In this document: piece by piece, positions 8,225-16,403 of the stretch
Layout: each line of letters begins with the position of its first letter
How positions within the stretch are numbered: the first letter of the stretch is position 1
Source of the DNA: an uncultured Candidatus Nemicrothrix sp.
GTDB lineage: Bacteria > Actinomycetota > Acidimicrobiia > Acidimicrobiales > Acidimicrobilacustridaceae
Length of the DNA stretch: 32,357 nt
NCBI GenBank assembly: GCA_903867185.1
Contig: CAIPQK010000211.1
Span: 1 to 32,357, forward strand
Direction of reading: 5' to 3'
The notes under the pieces: model-generated
What the model saw: the letters and a program-made list of their open reading frames with translations, nothing else
Database searches by the model: none
What the model was told of the DNA's origin: nothing
Position numbers and translations under genes: made by a program

Positions 8225-10657
8225 TTAGGCGTTGACGGTTTCGGCCGGGGCTTCGATGCCACTGCCGAATCGCTTTGAGATAACAAGCGCACTCACAACA
8301 ACCACAAGTGCTGCGCCAGCGACGACGTAACGCATGTTGTTGTGCTGCAACTCGATGATGGCGGGAAGCATCAACAGCGACACAAGGTTCATCACCTTGA
8401 TAAGCGGGTTGAGTGCCGGGCCGGCGGTGTCCTTGAAAGGATCGCCAACGGTGTCGCCGATGACAGCAGCTTTATGGGTTTCTGAGCCCTTGCCGCCTTC
8501 ATTGCCATCTTCGATGTACTTCTTTGCGTTGTCCCACGCGCCACCGGCGTTGGACAAGAAGTTGGCCATGAGCTGACCGGTAACAATCGCGGCGGCAAGG
8601 AATGCACCAAGTGCGAGGTAACCAATACCGAAACCGATGATGACTGGCGTAAGCACAGCGAGAAGTGCCGGCGTGGCAAGTTCACGAAGTGATGCTCGGG
8701 TGCAAATGTCGATGACGGGTCCGTAGTCGGGACGCTCGCTGTAGTCCATGATTCCGGGCTTCTCGCGGAACTGTCGACGAACTTCTTCGACAACCGTTCC
8801 GGCTGTGCGAGATACCGCACGGATCGCAAGAGACGAGAACAGGAACGCAACAGATCCACCGATGAGAAGACCAATGAAAGTCTTCGGGTCAGCGACGTTG
8901 ATGTTGACAAGGCTTGTAAGCGTTCCGTTGAGTTCGCGGAATGCGACGTCGACGACATCGGAGGTCGCACGCACGATGGTCTCGGAGTACGAGGCGAACA
9001 GCGCGACTGCAGCGATGACAGCAGAGCCGATGGCGAAGCCCTTGGTGACAGCCTTCGTGGTGTTACCAACGGCGTCGAGTCCGACCATGATGCGTTCGGG
9101 CTCACCTTCGAATTCGCCGGCCATTTCCGCAATGCCAGCAGCATTGTCAGCAACGGGACCAAAGGTGTCTTCGGCCACGATGATGCCCGTGGTAGCGAGC
9201 ATGCCAATGCCGGTGAGGGCAATGAGGTAGAGCGAGAAGGCAATGTTTCCGCCACCGAGAATGAGTGCAGCACCAATGGCGACTGCAATCGCGATGAGGG
9301 CCCACACTGCTGATTCAAGGCCAAGCGAAATACCTTCGAGCACGGTTGTGGCAGGGCCAGTGCGTGCTGCCTTGGCAATGTCCTGAACGGGCTTGGTCTT
9401 GGTTGATGTGAAGTACTGCGTGATCTTTGAAGCAACAAAGCCGAGCACAACACCAGTAACAATTGCGCCGAACAAACGAGCGCCGGGCTGCGAGATGGTC
9501 GAGCCCTTTGGGTTACCGATGTAGAAGAAGGCAACAAGACCGGCGCCGATGATGGCGATGATCTGCGCGGTGTAGATGCCGCGGTTGATCGCTTTCAGCG
9601 CATCGTTGCCGTCGCTCGGACGGCCCTTCACGACGAAGATGCCGATCATCGAAGCAACAAGACCGATGGCCACTACGGCGAGCGGGAAGATGAGTCCCTT
9701 CACGGCAACGCCTCCACCCGTGATGATGGTGACACCGTCGACGGGGTTGATCTTGGTGACGCCAAGGCCGATGGCCTGGAATGCCGACACGCCGAGAATG
9801 ATCGACGCCACGAGCGTGACAGCGAAGGACTCGAAAAGATCGGCTGCCATGCCGGCGCAGTCGCCCACGTTGTCGCCCACGTTGTCGGCGATGGTGGCCG
9901 GGTTGCGGGGGTCGTCTTCGGGGATTCCGGCTTCAACCTTGCCGACGAGGTCGGCGCCAACGTCAGCGGCCTTGGTGAAGATGCCGCCACCGACGCGCAG
10001 GAAGAGCGCGAGGAGCGAGCCACCGAAACCGAAACCAATGAGAATTGAGGTTGAGGTGTTCTGGAACAGCATCACGATGACGACGGCACCGAGAAGGCCG
10101 AGACCAGCGGTGAGCAGACCAGCAACGCCACCGGTGCGGAAGGCCACCTTGAGTGCAGCATTGAAGTCGCTGCGCTTGGCTGCAGCGGCGGTGCGGACAT
10201 TGCCGCGAACGGCAAGCCACATACCGAAGAAGCCGATGGCCGCAGAGAAGAGGCAACCCATGATGAATGCTGCGGTGCGGAAAATGCCTGACTGCAGGAA
10301 GGTCATGACCTCAGCGCCGCCAATGATGCTCTTTCCGTCCTTTTCGAGGATCGGCATCTTGTTGATGGCGGTGGAGGTGAGGAACACCACGACGGCAAGT
10401 GGGATGACGATCATGCCGATGGTGCGGAACTGACGCTTCAAGTAGGCGAGTGCACCTTCTTGAATCGCGCCAGCGATTTCCTGCATCTTTTCGGTGCCTT
10501 GGTCCTGTTTGAGCACGCCGCGCATGAGCACGACGCCAAGAGCAAGGGCGAACACTGCAACGGCGGCGGCAAAAATCAGCCATCCCCATTCAGTGCTGGT
10601 AAGCGTGAAGGCTTGATAGCCACCTTCGGCGGCGAGAACCTGGGTCATCTGGTCCAT
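8225..10657 (-). CDS. hppA: Membrane-bound proton-translocating pyrophosphatase, K+-independent type
   Basis: Integral membrane pump of 810 residues, about sixteen helices, that couples hydrolysis of pyrophosphate to proton export. The catalytic site is plain: DVGADLVGKVEAGIPEDD at about 232-249 and DNVGDNVGDCAGMAADLFES at about 258-277, with the Mg-PPi aspartates. The residue that separates the two subclasses is lysine 535 in GNTTKA (531-536), marking the K+-independent class; K+-dependent enzymes have alanine there. The second Asp-rich cluster IEDGNEGGKGSETHKAAVIGDTVGDPFKDTAGP lies near the end. It is a little longer than many homologues, mainly at the N-terminus. The start has only a weak AGGA nearby. 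Its leader contains a terminator-like hairpin (10691-10719). Confidence 0.97.
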   Translation of the reverse strand: MDQMTQVLAAEGGYQAFTLTSTEWGWLIFAAAVAVFALALGVVLMRGVLKQDQGTEKMQEIAGAIQEGALAYLKRQFRTIGMIVIPLAVVVFLTSTAINKMPILEKDGKSIIGGAEVMTFLQSGIFRTAAFIMGCLFSAAIGFFGMWLAVRGNVRTAAAAKRSDFNAALKVAFRTGGVAGLLTAGLGLLGAVVIVMLFQNTSTSILIGFGFGGSLLALFLRVGGGIFTKAADVGADLVGKVEAGIPEDDPRNPATIADNVGDNVGDCAGMAADLFESFAVTLVASIILGVSAFQAIGLGVTKINPVDGVTIITGGGVAVKGLIFPLAVVAIGLVASMIGIFVVKGRPSDGNDALKAINRGIYTAQIIAIIGAGLVAFFYIGNPKGSTISQPGARLFGAIVTGVVLGFVASKITQYFTSTKTKPVQDIAKAARTGPATTVLEGISLGLESAVWALIAIAVAIGAALILGGGNIAFSLYLIALTGIGMLATTGIIVAEDTFGPVADNAAGIAEMAGEFEGEPERIMVGLDAVGNTTKAVTKGFAIGSAVIAAVALFASYSETIVRATSDVVDVAFRELNGTLTSLVNINVADPKTFIGLLIGGSVAFLFSSLAIRAVSRTAGTVVEEVRRQFREKPGIMDYSERPDYGPVIDICTRASLRELATPALLAVLTPVIIGFGIGYLALGAFLAAAIVTGQLMANFLSNAGGAWDNAKKYIEDGNEGGKGSETHKAAVIGDTVGDPFKDTAGPALNPLIKVMNLVSLLMLPAIIELQHNNMRYVVAGAALVVVVSALVISKRFGSGIEAPAETVNA

Positions 10658-10667
10658 CCTGGTGAGG

Positions 10668-10686
10668 GTTCCGTGGGATTCGGAAC
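10668..10686 (-). repeat. Small inverted repeat just before the hppA start
   Basis: GTTCCG (10668-10673) pairs with CGGAAC (10681-10686) across 7 nt. It lies between the T run of the leader hairpin and the start codon and could fold as a second hairpin in the hppA leader. Short, so it may be chance. Confidence 0.3.
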
Positions 10687-10690
10687 GGGC

Positions 10691-10719
10691 AAAAAACGCG
10701 CACGGGACCGGCCCGTGCG
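10691..10719 (-). terminator. Terminator-like hairpin with T6 run in the hppA leader (possible attenuator)
   Basis: Reading the minus strand, an 8-bp perfect GC-rich stem (10719-10712 with 10706-10699, 5-nt loop) is followed by CG and six T (10696-10691), the form of an intrinsic terminator. It lies 34 nt before the hppA start and no minus-strand gene precedes it, because the neighbour is divergent. It could attenuate hppA, stabilise its 5' end, or end a small transcript. Confidence 0.55.
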
Positions 10720-10727
10720 AGGCCAGA

Positions 10728-10733
10728 ACAGTA
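10728..10733 (-). promoter_or_regulatory. hppA: Possible hppA -10 element
   Basis: TACTGT on the minus strand. A transcript starting about 6-7 nt downstream would begin right at the leader hairpin 10699-10719. No convincing -35 was found. Confidence 0.3.
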
Positions 10734-10820
10734 CCGCGGTCGGGTCCTCAGGCTTGAAATGGTGGGTTTGAGGCCGATCGAAGGGTCGGGAATGGGCCCA
10801 GATGGTGCGAACATGGGCAG

Positions 10821-11750
10821 GTGACCTCGCATGATGGCTCCCACGATCACGGCCATTCCCATGGGGTCTCGGTCCGAGCTGGAGCTCGCCACACCGGTCG
10901 GTTGTGGGCTGTCGTGGCGATCCTCGCGGTCTTCTTGGTGGTCGAAGTGGTTGGGGCCCTGGCCACCAACTCGCTTTCGCTGTTCTCCGATGCCGGACAC
11001 ATGCTCACCGATCTCGTGGGAATCGGGATGGCATTGGCCGCGATTCATGTCGCGAACCGAAGAGTTCAACAGTCACATCGCACGTTTGGTTTGTACCGAC
11101 TCGAAATTCTCGCGGCGCTAGCAAATGCGGTCTTGTTGTTTGCCGTTGGTCTCTATGTGTTGTGGGAAGCGATTGACCGCCTCAGGCACCCTGAGGCAGT
11201 GCACAGCGGCGAGATGCTGGTCATCGCGATCGCTGGGGCCATCGCCAACCTCGTGTGCTTCCTTCTGCTCCGAAAAGGAGCAAATGAAAGTCTGAATGTC
11301 CGTGGCGCGTATCTCGAGGTGTTGGCCGATCTCCTCACAAGCGTTGGAGTGATCGTCGCTGCGATCGTCATTGCGGTGACTCAGTGGGAATGGGTCGACC
11401 CAGTAATCGGTGCTGGTATCGGGCTCTTCATCTTCCCGAGAACATGGAAGTTGGGTGCACAGGCGCTGCGGGTTCTTGTCGAAGCAGCACCGCCCCACCT
11501 TGACGTCGAAGCAGTTCGAACTGATCTTTCAGCTGTTGATGGCGTACTCAGTGTTCATGACTTACACGTCTGGACGCTTACGTCAGAGATGGACATGGCC
11601 ACTGCACATCTTGTTGTCGCCGATGAATCCGAAGTCCATGGTGTCTTAGATCAAGCTCGCGAAGTATTACGAGTGAACTATCACATTGATCATTCGACGT
11701 TGCAGGTCGAACCTGCATCACACACGGGGTGTGATGACATCGATTGGTAG
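10821..11750 (+). CDS. Cation diffusion facilitator (CzcD/ZitB-like metal exporter)
   Basis: Metal/proton antiporter of 309 residues that probably exports Zn(II) or a related ion. The N-terminus is histidine-rich (HDGSHDHGHSHG, residues 4-15), as in zinc carriers. Six helices run from about 28 to 200, followed by a cytoplasmic ferredoxin-like domain with HDLHVWTLTSEMDMATAHLVV. The first intramembrane metal motif is H60-x3-D64 in SDAGHMLTD. The second, usually HxxxD in CzcD/ZitB, is here E166-x3-D170 (YLEVLADLLTSVG), so one ligand is glutamate, which could shift metal preference. GTG start at 10821 places the His-rich segment at the N-terminus; the ribosome site is poor. Divergent from hppA and tail-to-tail with the beta-propeller gene. 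Confidence 0.92.
   Translation: MTSHDGSHDHGHSHGVSVRAGARHTGRLWAVVAILAVFLVVEVVGALATNSLSLFSDAGHMLTDLVGIGMALAAIHVANRRVQQSHRTFGLYRLEILAALANAVLLFAVGLYVLWEAIDRLRHPEAVHSGEMLVIAIAGAIANLVCFLLLRKGANESLNVRGAYLEVLADLLTSVGVIVAAIVIAVTQWEWVDPVIGAGIGLFIFPRTWKLGAQALRVLVEAAPPHLDVEAVRTDLSAVDGVLSVHDLHVWTLTSEMDMATAHLVVADESEVHGVLDQAREVLRVNYHIDHSTLQVEPASHTGCDDIDW
11701..11736 (+). repeat. Two back-to-back inverted repeats in the 3' end of the cation-facilitator gene
   Basis: TGCAGGT (11701-11707) pairs with ACCTGCA (11711-11717) across 3 nt; CATCACAC (11716-11723) pairs with GTGTGATG (11729-11736) across 5 nt. Both are perfect and lie within the last codons, where the convergent neighbour leaves no space for a separate terminator. 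No T run follows, so a terminator role is tentative. Confidence 0.4.
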
Positions 11751-11767
11751 TGATTTCGATCGGTGAC

Positions 11768-13312
11768 TTACTGGTCGCCGATTGCGTACAACTGTCCGCC
11801 TCGGGCAGCGACGTAGATGCGGCCTTTGTAAACGGCGGGCGTCGCTTCGATGCAGCCGCTCAACTTCACTGTCCACTTCAGTGGCGGATCGATGCGCGGA
11901 TTTGAGACGTCGTAGGCGTTGAGATTGCCCTTGCAGTCGCCTTCAATGAGTGTCTTGTCGACCACGACGGGAGACTGCCAAGTCTGTGAGCCGAGGCTTT
12001 TCTCCCAAACGACAGCGCCAGTTGCCATGTCAGCGGCAATGACACGACCGCCGTTAGTGGCGAAGTACACGACGCCATCACCAAGTGCGGGAGTGGCCCA
12101 GACTCCTGATTTCCCTCCTGCGGTTTGATCTTTTAGCGACCACACCAGCGGGTTGTCAGGTTTTGATGGGTCGAGCTTCATCATCTGCCCGACCTGCTTA
12201 GAACGATCGTTATGGCGTTCCCATTCGGAACCGACGTACAACATCCCCTGTTTGTCGATGGTGATCGTTGCGTCGGTGTCGTCGCCAGTCCAAAAACGGA
12301 AGACGCGGGTTGCTGGTTGACCTTGTTTGATGCCCGAGATGTCCCATCCCTGGACAAGGCCCGATGAATTCGAGAAGTAAAGGGTGTTGCCAGAAATCGC
12401 GACAGAGTTCTCGATTGAGAACTGATGATCACTGATCAGACCCCAAAGTTCTTGATCCCAGCCAGGAGCGTGGAAAACAACTTGAGGATCGATCTGAACT
12501 TTTCCGGCTGCGTCGTAATGGCGATTGAGTTTCACGATGTAGAAGTTGGAGTTTTCTCCGCCTTCGAACATGTAGTCATCAATAATGAGGGCGGAACCGT
12601 CCCAATCGTCATTCCACACTTGTTGCACACCAAGATCGTGGGCGTTCAATTTCCAAAGGACTTCGGCTTTCGGGCCGCGGTCGGTGGCAACGATGTAGAA
12701 GTTGTTGTCGCGTGAACCTTTGTAGGAAAGAGGGAAACCGTCAGGATCAGTTGTCATTGATCCTTTGGCGAGGTCGCCAGTCTTAAATGGCTCAATCAGA
12801 TTGTCGCCGGTTGCAGCATCAACCCAGTGCAGGCTGTAGTCGTAACCGCCAAACGAAACAACGGTTTTCCCATCGCGTTCATAGACGTTTGGATTTCCCG
12901 TCCAACCATCGCCGCACCAAGTGGAGGTGTCGGCTCCATCGGTAGAAACTCCGCACATGCCACCACTCTTCGGATACGACCAGAGGACATGAGGGTTGCT
13001 GGGGACGGGCCCAACGCCATACCAACTTCGCGTCGGGTTACCGCGGAACGTGAGGTAACCAACGGTCTTGGTGTCGGGTGCTTCTTGTGACGAAAGTGGA
13101 TCGACCCATCCGTTGTAGGGCGGACGCGTGGTGGTTGTGGTCCCCTTGGCAGTTGTGTCTGTCGATTCGGAGGATGCGCGATCGGCATCGGATGACTTCG
13201 AATCAGATCCCCGGGTAATGACAACAAGTCCAAGGACAATGACCGCGACTGCGGCGACTGCAAGAGCGAAAACTCTCCATGGAGTCTTCGGGACCGGCTT
13301 GGCGTGCTTCAT
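11768..13312 (-). CDS. Membrane-anchored PQQ-like beta-propeller protein
   Basis: A protein of 514 residues with one N-terminal helix (about 13-33, VFALAVAAVAVIVLGLVVI) after a basic start, then a Ser/Thr-rich linker (about 34-65, ending TTTTTRPP), then an extracytoplasmic beta-propeller. Repeats resembling PQQ/WD blades are visible, e.g. YFATNGGRVIAADMATGAVVWEKSL, LIEGDCKGNLNAYD and IYVAARGGQLYAIGD. Four cysteines lie in pairs (GGMCGV and TWCGDG; GDCKGN and SGCIEA), fitting disulfides outside the cell. No dehydrogenase active site can be recognised, so it may be a scaffold or assembly protein comparable to BamB-type propellers rather than a PQQ enzyme. It starts 39 nt after prfC on the same strand and may share its transcript. 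Function unknown. Confidence 0.8.
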   Translation of the reverse strand: MKHAKPVPKTPWRVFALAVAAVAVIVLGLVVITRGSDSKSSDADRASSESTDTTAKGTTTTTRPPYNGWVDPLSSQEAPDTKTVGYLTFRGNPTRSWYGVGPVPSNPHVLWSYPKSGGMCGVSTDGADTSTWCGDGWTGNPNVYERDGKTVVSFGGYDYSLHWVDAATGDNLIEPFKTGDLAKGSMTTDPDGFPLSYKGSRDNNFYIVATDRGPKAEVLWKLNAHDLGVQQVWNDDWDGSALIIDDYMFEGGENSNFYIVKLNRHYDAAGKVQIDPQVVFHAPGWDQELWGLISDHQFSIENSVAISGNTLYFSNSSGLVQGWDISGIKQGQPATRVFRFWTGDDTDATITIDKQGMLYVGSEWERHNDRSKQVGQMMKLDPSKPDNPLVWSLKDQTAGGKSGVWATPALGDGVVYFATNGGRVIAADMATGAVVWEKSLGSQTWQSPVVVDKTLIEGDCKGNLNAYDVSNPRIDPPLKWTVKLSGCIEATPAVYKGRIYVAARGGQLYAIGDQ

Positions 13313-13351
13313 GGGGATGCCCGATTCAGATCAGGGGTGAACGTCAGCGGA

Positions 13352-14938
13352 TCAGCCGGCGCTGCCTTCGGCTACCAGTCGTTCGAGCACGAGTTCGGGG
13401 TTGTCGGCCTCGAGGCGCTCGAGCCAAAACTGGCTTTCGAACAGCGCCATGAGCGTACCGTCGGCTTTCTCGAGGATCCGGACACCTCGCATTCCTTGCA
13501 ATTTTGAGCCGCTCTCCCGATCGGTTCGGCGGGCCACCTTGTAGTTGGTGGGCGAAAGCTCAACAGGAGCGCCGAATTCGTTTTCCAGGCGGTAAACGGC
13601 GACATCGAACTGCATCGGGCCGACTGCGGCGAGTACAGGTGCAGAATCGCCTTGATCGACATCGCGCAAAACCTGGACGACACCTTCTTCATCGAGTTGG
13701 GCAATCCCTCGACGGAACTGCTTGTAGCGACCGGTGTCTTTGACCCGAGCAACCGAAAAGTACTCGGGAGCGAAACTTGGGATGGCGGGAAACTCGACTG
13801 GTTTGTCGAGCCACAGAGTGTCGCCCACGCGCACGTCTGTTGCGTTTACGAGGCCAACAACGTCGCCAGGAAACGCCTCGTCGATTGTCTCTCGCTCTGA
13901 CCCAAAAACTTGGTGCGCATATTTTGTAGCAAAAGGTTTTCCGGTCGTTCCGTGTGTAATCACCATGCCCCGCTCAAATTTTCCAGAACAGACGCGCATG
14001 AAGGCGATGCGGTCACGATGCGATGGGTCCATATTCGCTTGAACCTTGAAGACGAAACCCGAGAACGGATCATCGAGTTCGCGGATTGCGCCTTGCGCGT
14101 CTGGACGAGAACTTGGAGAGGGAACGAGGTCGATGATCGCATCGAGAAGTTTGCGAACACCGAAGTTTGTAAGCGCAGACCCAAAAAACGTGGGCGTAGA
14201 TTGCGCACCAACAAAGAGTTCAACGTCAAGGTCTGCGCCAACTTCATCGAGCAACGTGATTCCATCGAGCGCCGCTTGCCACGCATCGCCTTCGTCGATT
14301 GCAGCCTGTGCCGGATCGACGACTTCTTCAGGTGCTTCGGTAGCTCCGCGTGCAACGCGAGTAAATCGCGTGAAGAGCCCGTCTCGACGATCGATGACTC
14401 CGCGGAAATCTCCGGCGATACCAACAGGCCATGTCACCGGCGTAACAACAAGACCGATTTGTTTTTCGATTTGATCGATAAGTTCGAGTGGATCGAGGCC
14501 GGGACGATCCCACTTATTAATGAACGTGAGTAGAGGTAAGTCGCGCTGACGACATACATCAAAGAGTTTGAGCGTTTGTGGCTCGATGCCTTTGGCGGCG
14601 TCGAGCACCATCACAGCGGCGTCGGCAGCAGCCAGTACGCGATAGGTATCTTCGGAGAAGTCGCGATGGCCGGGGGTGTCGAGCAGGTTGATGACGCAAT
14701 CGCGATAGGGAAATTGCAACACCGTCGATGTGATGGAGATCCCTCGCTGCTGCTCGAGTGCCATCCAGTCGGAAGTGGCAGAACGTCGACCAGACCGGGC
14801 TTTTACGGCGCCGGCTTCACTGCTAAGAGCACCCCCATAGAGAAGAAACTTCTCCGTCAACGTCGTTTTGCCCGCATCAGGATGGCTGATGATGGCGAAC
14901 GTACGGCGGCGCGAGGCCTCGGTAGACGGAGTTGGCAT
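13352..14938 (-). CDS. prfC: Peptide chain release factor 3
   Basis: Cytoplasmic GTPase that recycles RF1/RF2 from the ribosome after termination. From the ATG at 14938 it has 528 residues, matching the family (529 in E. coli). GTPase motifs: G1 SHPDAGKTT (18-26), the RF3-typical SDWMALEQQRGISIT (56-70), G3 DTPGH (87-91), G4 NKWD (141-144). The C-terminal domains are intact to the end. A longer in-frame opening to 15112 would add a low-complexity Arg-rich stretch overlapping the fur-family gene and is rejected. TACCCT lies 7 nt before the ATG, suggesting leaderless transcription, though it is also only 17 nt from the upstream regulator gene. Confidence 0.97.
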   Translation of the reverse strand: MPTPSTEASRRRTFAIISHPDAGKTTLTEKFLLYGGALSSEAGAVKARSGRRSATSDWMALEQQRGISITSTVLQFPYRDCVINLLDTPGHRDFSEDTYRVLAAADAAVMVLDAAKGIEPQTLKLFDVCRQRDLPLLTFINKWDRPGLDPLELIDQIEKQIGLVVTPVTWPVGIAGDFRGVIDRRDGLFTRFTRVARGATEAPEEVVDPAQAAIDEGDAWQAALDGITLLDEVGADLDVELFVGAQSTPTFFGSALTNFGVRKLLDAIIDLVPSPSSRPDAQGAIRELDDPFSGFVFKVQANMDPSHRDRIAFMRVCSGKFERGMVITHGTTGKPFATKYAHQVFGSERETIDEAFPGDVVGLVNATDVRVGDTLWLDKPVEFPAIPSFAPEYFSVARVKDTGRYKQFRRGIAQLDEEGVVQVLRDVDQGDSAPVLAAVGPMQFDVAVYRLENEFGAPVELSPTNYKVARRTDRESGSKLQGMRGVRILEKADGTLMALFESQFWLERLEADNPELVLERLVAEGSAG

Positions 14939-14945
14939 TGGTCGG

Positions 14946-14951
14946 AGGGTA
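14946..14951 (-). promoter_or_regulatory. prfC: Leaderless-type -10 (TACCCT) of prfC
   Basis: TANNNT element ending 7 nt before the ATG at 14938, inside the short gap after the Fur-family gene. Confidence 0.45.
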
Positions 14952-14955
14952 GTGG

Positions 14956-15411
14956 TCAGTGGGCCGAGGTCGAACAGGAGGGACAAACGCCGATGAGATC
15001 GAGACGGTGATGTTCGATGCGGAATCCGTGACTTTCCGCGACGGCGGAGGAGAACGACGTGACGCCTTCTTCGAGGTCGGCTGGGACATCGATGTCGATG
15101 ACGGATCCACACTTCTCACAGATGAGGTGATGGTGATGGCCGGTGAGGTCTTCGGCGAGTTCGTAGCGCGAGGTATCGTCGGCCGTAACCAGTCGTCGCA
15201 CGACTCCGGCGTCTTCAAGTATCGAAAGATTTCGGTAGGCAGAACTCTGGGCCATGCCGGGCGCAACTTCGATGAGCTCGAGCACCGTGACGGGTCGATC
15301 AGCGTTGCTGAGAGCATCGATCAGCACGCGTCGATTCGTGGTGTAGCGCTGTCCATCTCGACGGAGTCGCTCGTCGGCGGTGTCGTGCACGTCGATCTGT
15401 TTCGGATGCAT
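14956..15411 (-). CDS. Fur-family metal-dependent transcriptional regulator
   Basis: A protein of 151 residues. The N-terminal winged helix (about 15-88) contains TTNRRVLIDAL, SSAYRNLSILEDAGVVRRL and RYEL, the usual Fur/Zur recognition region. The C-terminal dimer domain has HHHHLICEKCG (92-102), HGFRIEHHRLDLIGVCPSC (128-146): two CxxC pairs, C98/C101 and C143/C146, make the structural zinc site. Whether the sensed metal is zinc, iron or another cannot be read, but the four cysteines and HHHH fit Fur or Zur. Gene lies upstream of prfC on the same strand. TAGACT lies 9 nt before the ATG. No recognisable Fur or Zur box was found in the 65 bp shared with the divergent hydrolase. Confidence 0.92.
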   Translation of the reverse strand: MHPKQIDVHDTADERLRRDGQRYTTNRRVLIDALSNADRPVTVLELIEVAPGMAQSSAYRNLSILEDAGVVRRLVTADDTSRYELAEDLTGHHHHLICEKCGSVIDIDVPADLEEGVTSFSSAVAESHGFRIEHHRLDLIGVCPSCSTSAH

Positions 15412-15420
15412 GGTCGTTCA

Positions 15421-15426
15421 AGTCTA
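15421..15426 (-). promoter_or_regulatory. -10 like element (TAGACT) of the Fur-family gene
   Basis: TANNNT on the minus strand, 9 nt before the start at 15411, implying a leader of 0-3 nt. Confidence 0.4.
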
Positions 15427-15463
15427 CGGGGATTGCGAATACAAGCGATGGGTGCGGGGGACG

Positions 15464-15469
15464 TAGGCT
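15464..15469 (+). promoter_or_regulatory. Leaderless-type -10 (TAGGCT) of alpha/beta hydrolase
   Basis: TANNNT ending 7 nt before the GTG at 15477; there is no ribosome site, so translation from the first base is likely. Confidence 0.5.
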
Positions 15470-15476
15470 CGCCGAC

Positions 15477-16403
15477 GTGGCGAGTACTGATCAGACGCGT
15501 GAGTTCCCAGGGGCGAAGGCGCCTGACCGCACCGGTTCCATCGATAGCAGCGGGCTTCGCTTGGCGCTGAACGAATGGGGCGATCCCGAAGCTCCTGTTC
15601 TCGCGATGGTGCACGGCGGATTCGACTTCTCACGCACTTTCGACGTCTTTGCTCCGATGATCGCTGAAGCCGGATGGCGAGTAGTCGCATGGGACGCACG
15701 CGGTCATGGCGATTCCGATCATGCGCATATGTATGGATGGTCCGCTGATGTTCGCGACCACCTTGCTGCAATCCAGTCGATCTCAAGCGAGCCCATCGTG
15801 TTGCTCGGTCATTCCAAGGGTGGCGGTCAACTTCTCGATCTTCTAGATGGACGCCCATCACTCGCAAAAGCCTTTGTGAATCTCGACGGACTTCCGTCGC
15901 AGTTTTCTTCACCTGATGTGAATGATCGCGAGCGGCGTCGTATGCGCCGTGCAGATCTGGCATCGGGCCTTGACCGTCGTCGCCGGCGCAATGAACTTAC
16001 GCGACGTCCAGACACGATTAAAGGTTTGGCGGAACGACGTCAACCAATGAATCCGCGGTTGTCGCGCGAATGGCTTGAATATCTCGTCACCGTTGGCGCT
16101 CGTCACGATGATGAGGGTTGGCGTTGGAAGATTGACCCGGTGTTGCACCTTGGTGGGTTTGGCCCGTGGCGTCCCGGATGGTCGCTCGATCATCTCGCGG
16201 CGCTGGAAATGCCATTCCTCGGCGTGCTTTCAGGCGTACAAGATGACCCGATGGGTTGGAAGAGTCGCCACAGCGATATCGAACCGTTTCTTCCTCCCGG
16301 TGGGCGACTCGAGTATTACGACGACATCGGACATTTCTTGCACATCGAACAATCGCAGTTGATCGCTGATCTGGTTCTCGAATTCTTGGAGCCACTCCGA
16401 TGA
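15477..16403 (+). CDS. Alpha/beta hydrolase, catalytically complete
   Basis: A protein of 308 residues with the alpha/beta-hydrolase fold. Oxyanion region MVHGGFDFSRTF, then AWDARGHGDSD, nucleophile elbow GHSKGG with Ser113, and near the end DDIGHFLHIE with the catalytic histidine H286. The acid may be an aspartate in SGVQDDP. A cap of about 100 residues rich in Arg lies between. No signal peptide. Substrate unknown; esterase, peptidase or haloalkane-type activity all remain possible. The GTG start at 15477 is supported by TAGGCT 7 nt upstream. The stop overlaps the next hydrolase-like gene by 4 bases (ATGA), so both are made together. Confidence 0.88.
   Translation: MASTDQTREFPGAKAPDRTGSIDSSGLRLALNEWGDPEAPVLAMVHGGFDFSRTFDVFAPMIAEAGWRVVAWDARGHGDSDHAHMYGWSADVRDHLAAIQSISSEPIVLLGHSKGGGQLLDLLDGRPSLAKAFVNLDGLPSQFSSPDVNDRERRRMRRADLASGLDRRRRRNELTRRPDTIKGLAERRQPMNPRLSREWLEYLVTVGARHDDEGWRWKIDPVLHLGGFGPWRPGWSLDHLAALEMPFLGVLSGVQDDPMGWKSRHSDIEPFLPPGGRLEYYDDIGHFLHIEQSQLIADLVLEFLEPLR

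Noticed and set aside
8392-9537. Long open frame (381 codons) on the minus strand inside hppA
   Set aside because: It is a shifted frame of hppA on the same strand, Ser/Pro/Arg-rich with no recognisable motif; hppA itself is full-length with its catalytic motifs.
9576-10433. Plus-strand open frame (285 codons) antisense to hppA
   Set aside because: Low-complexity Met/Pro/Ser-rich mirror of a hydrophobic gene; no ribosome site or homology.
10658-10820. Fluoride-type or other known riboswitch before hppA
   Set aside because: I could not match the consensus of any riboswitch I know; only the terminator-like hairpin is supported.
13910-14533. Plus-strand open frame (207 codons) antisense to prfC
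   Set aside because: Shadow of a full-length, conserved release-factor gene; no family character.
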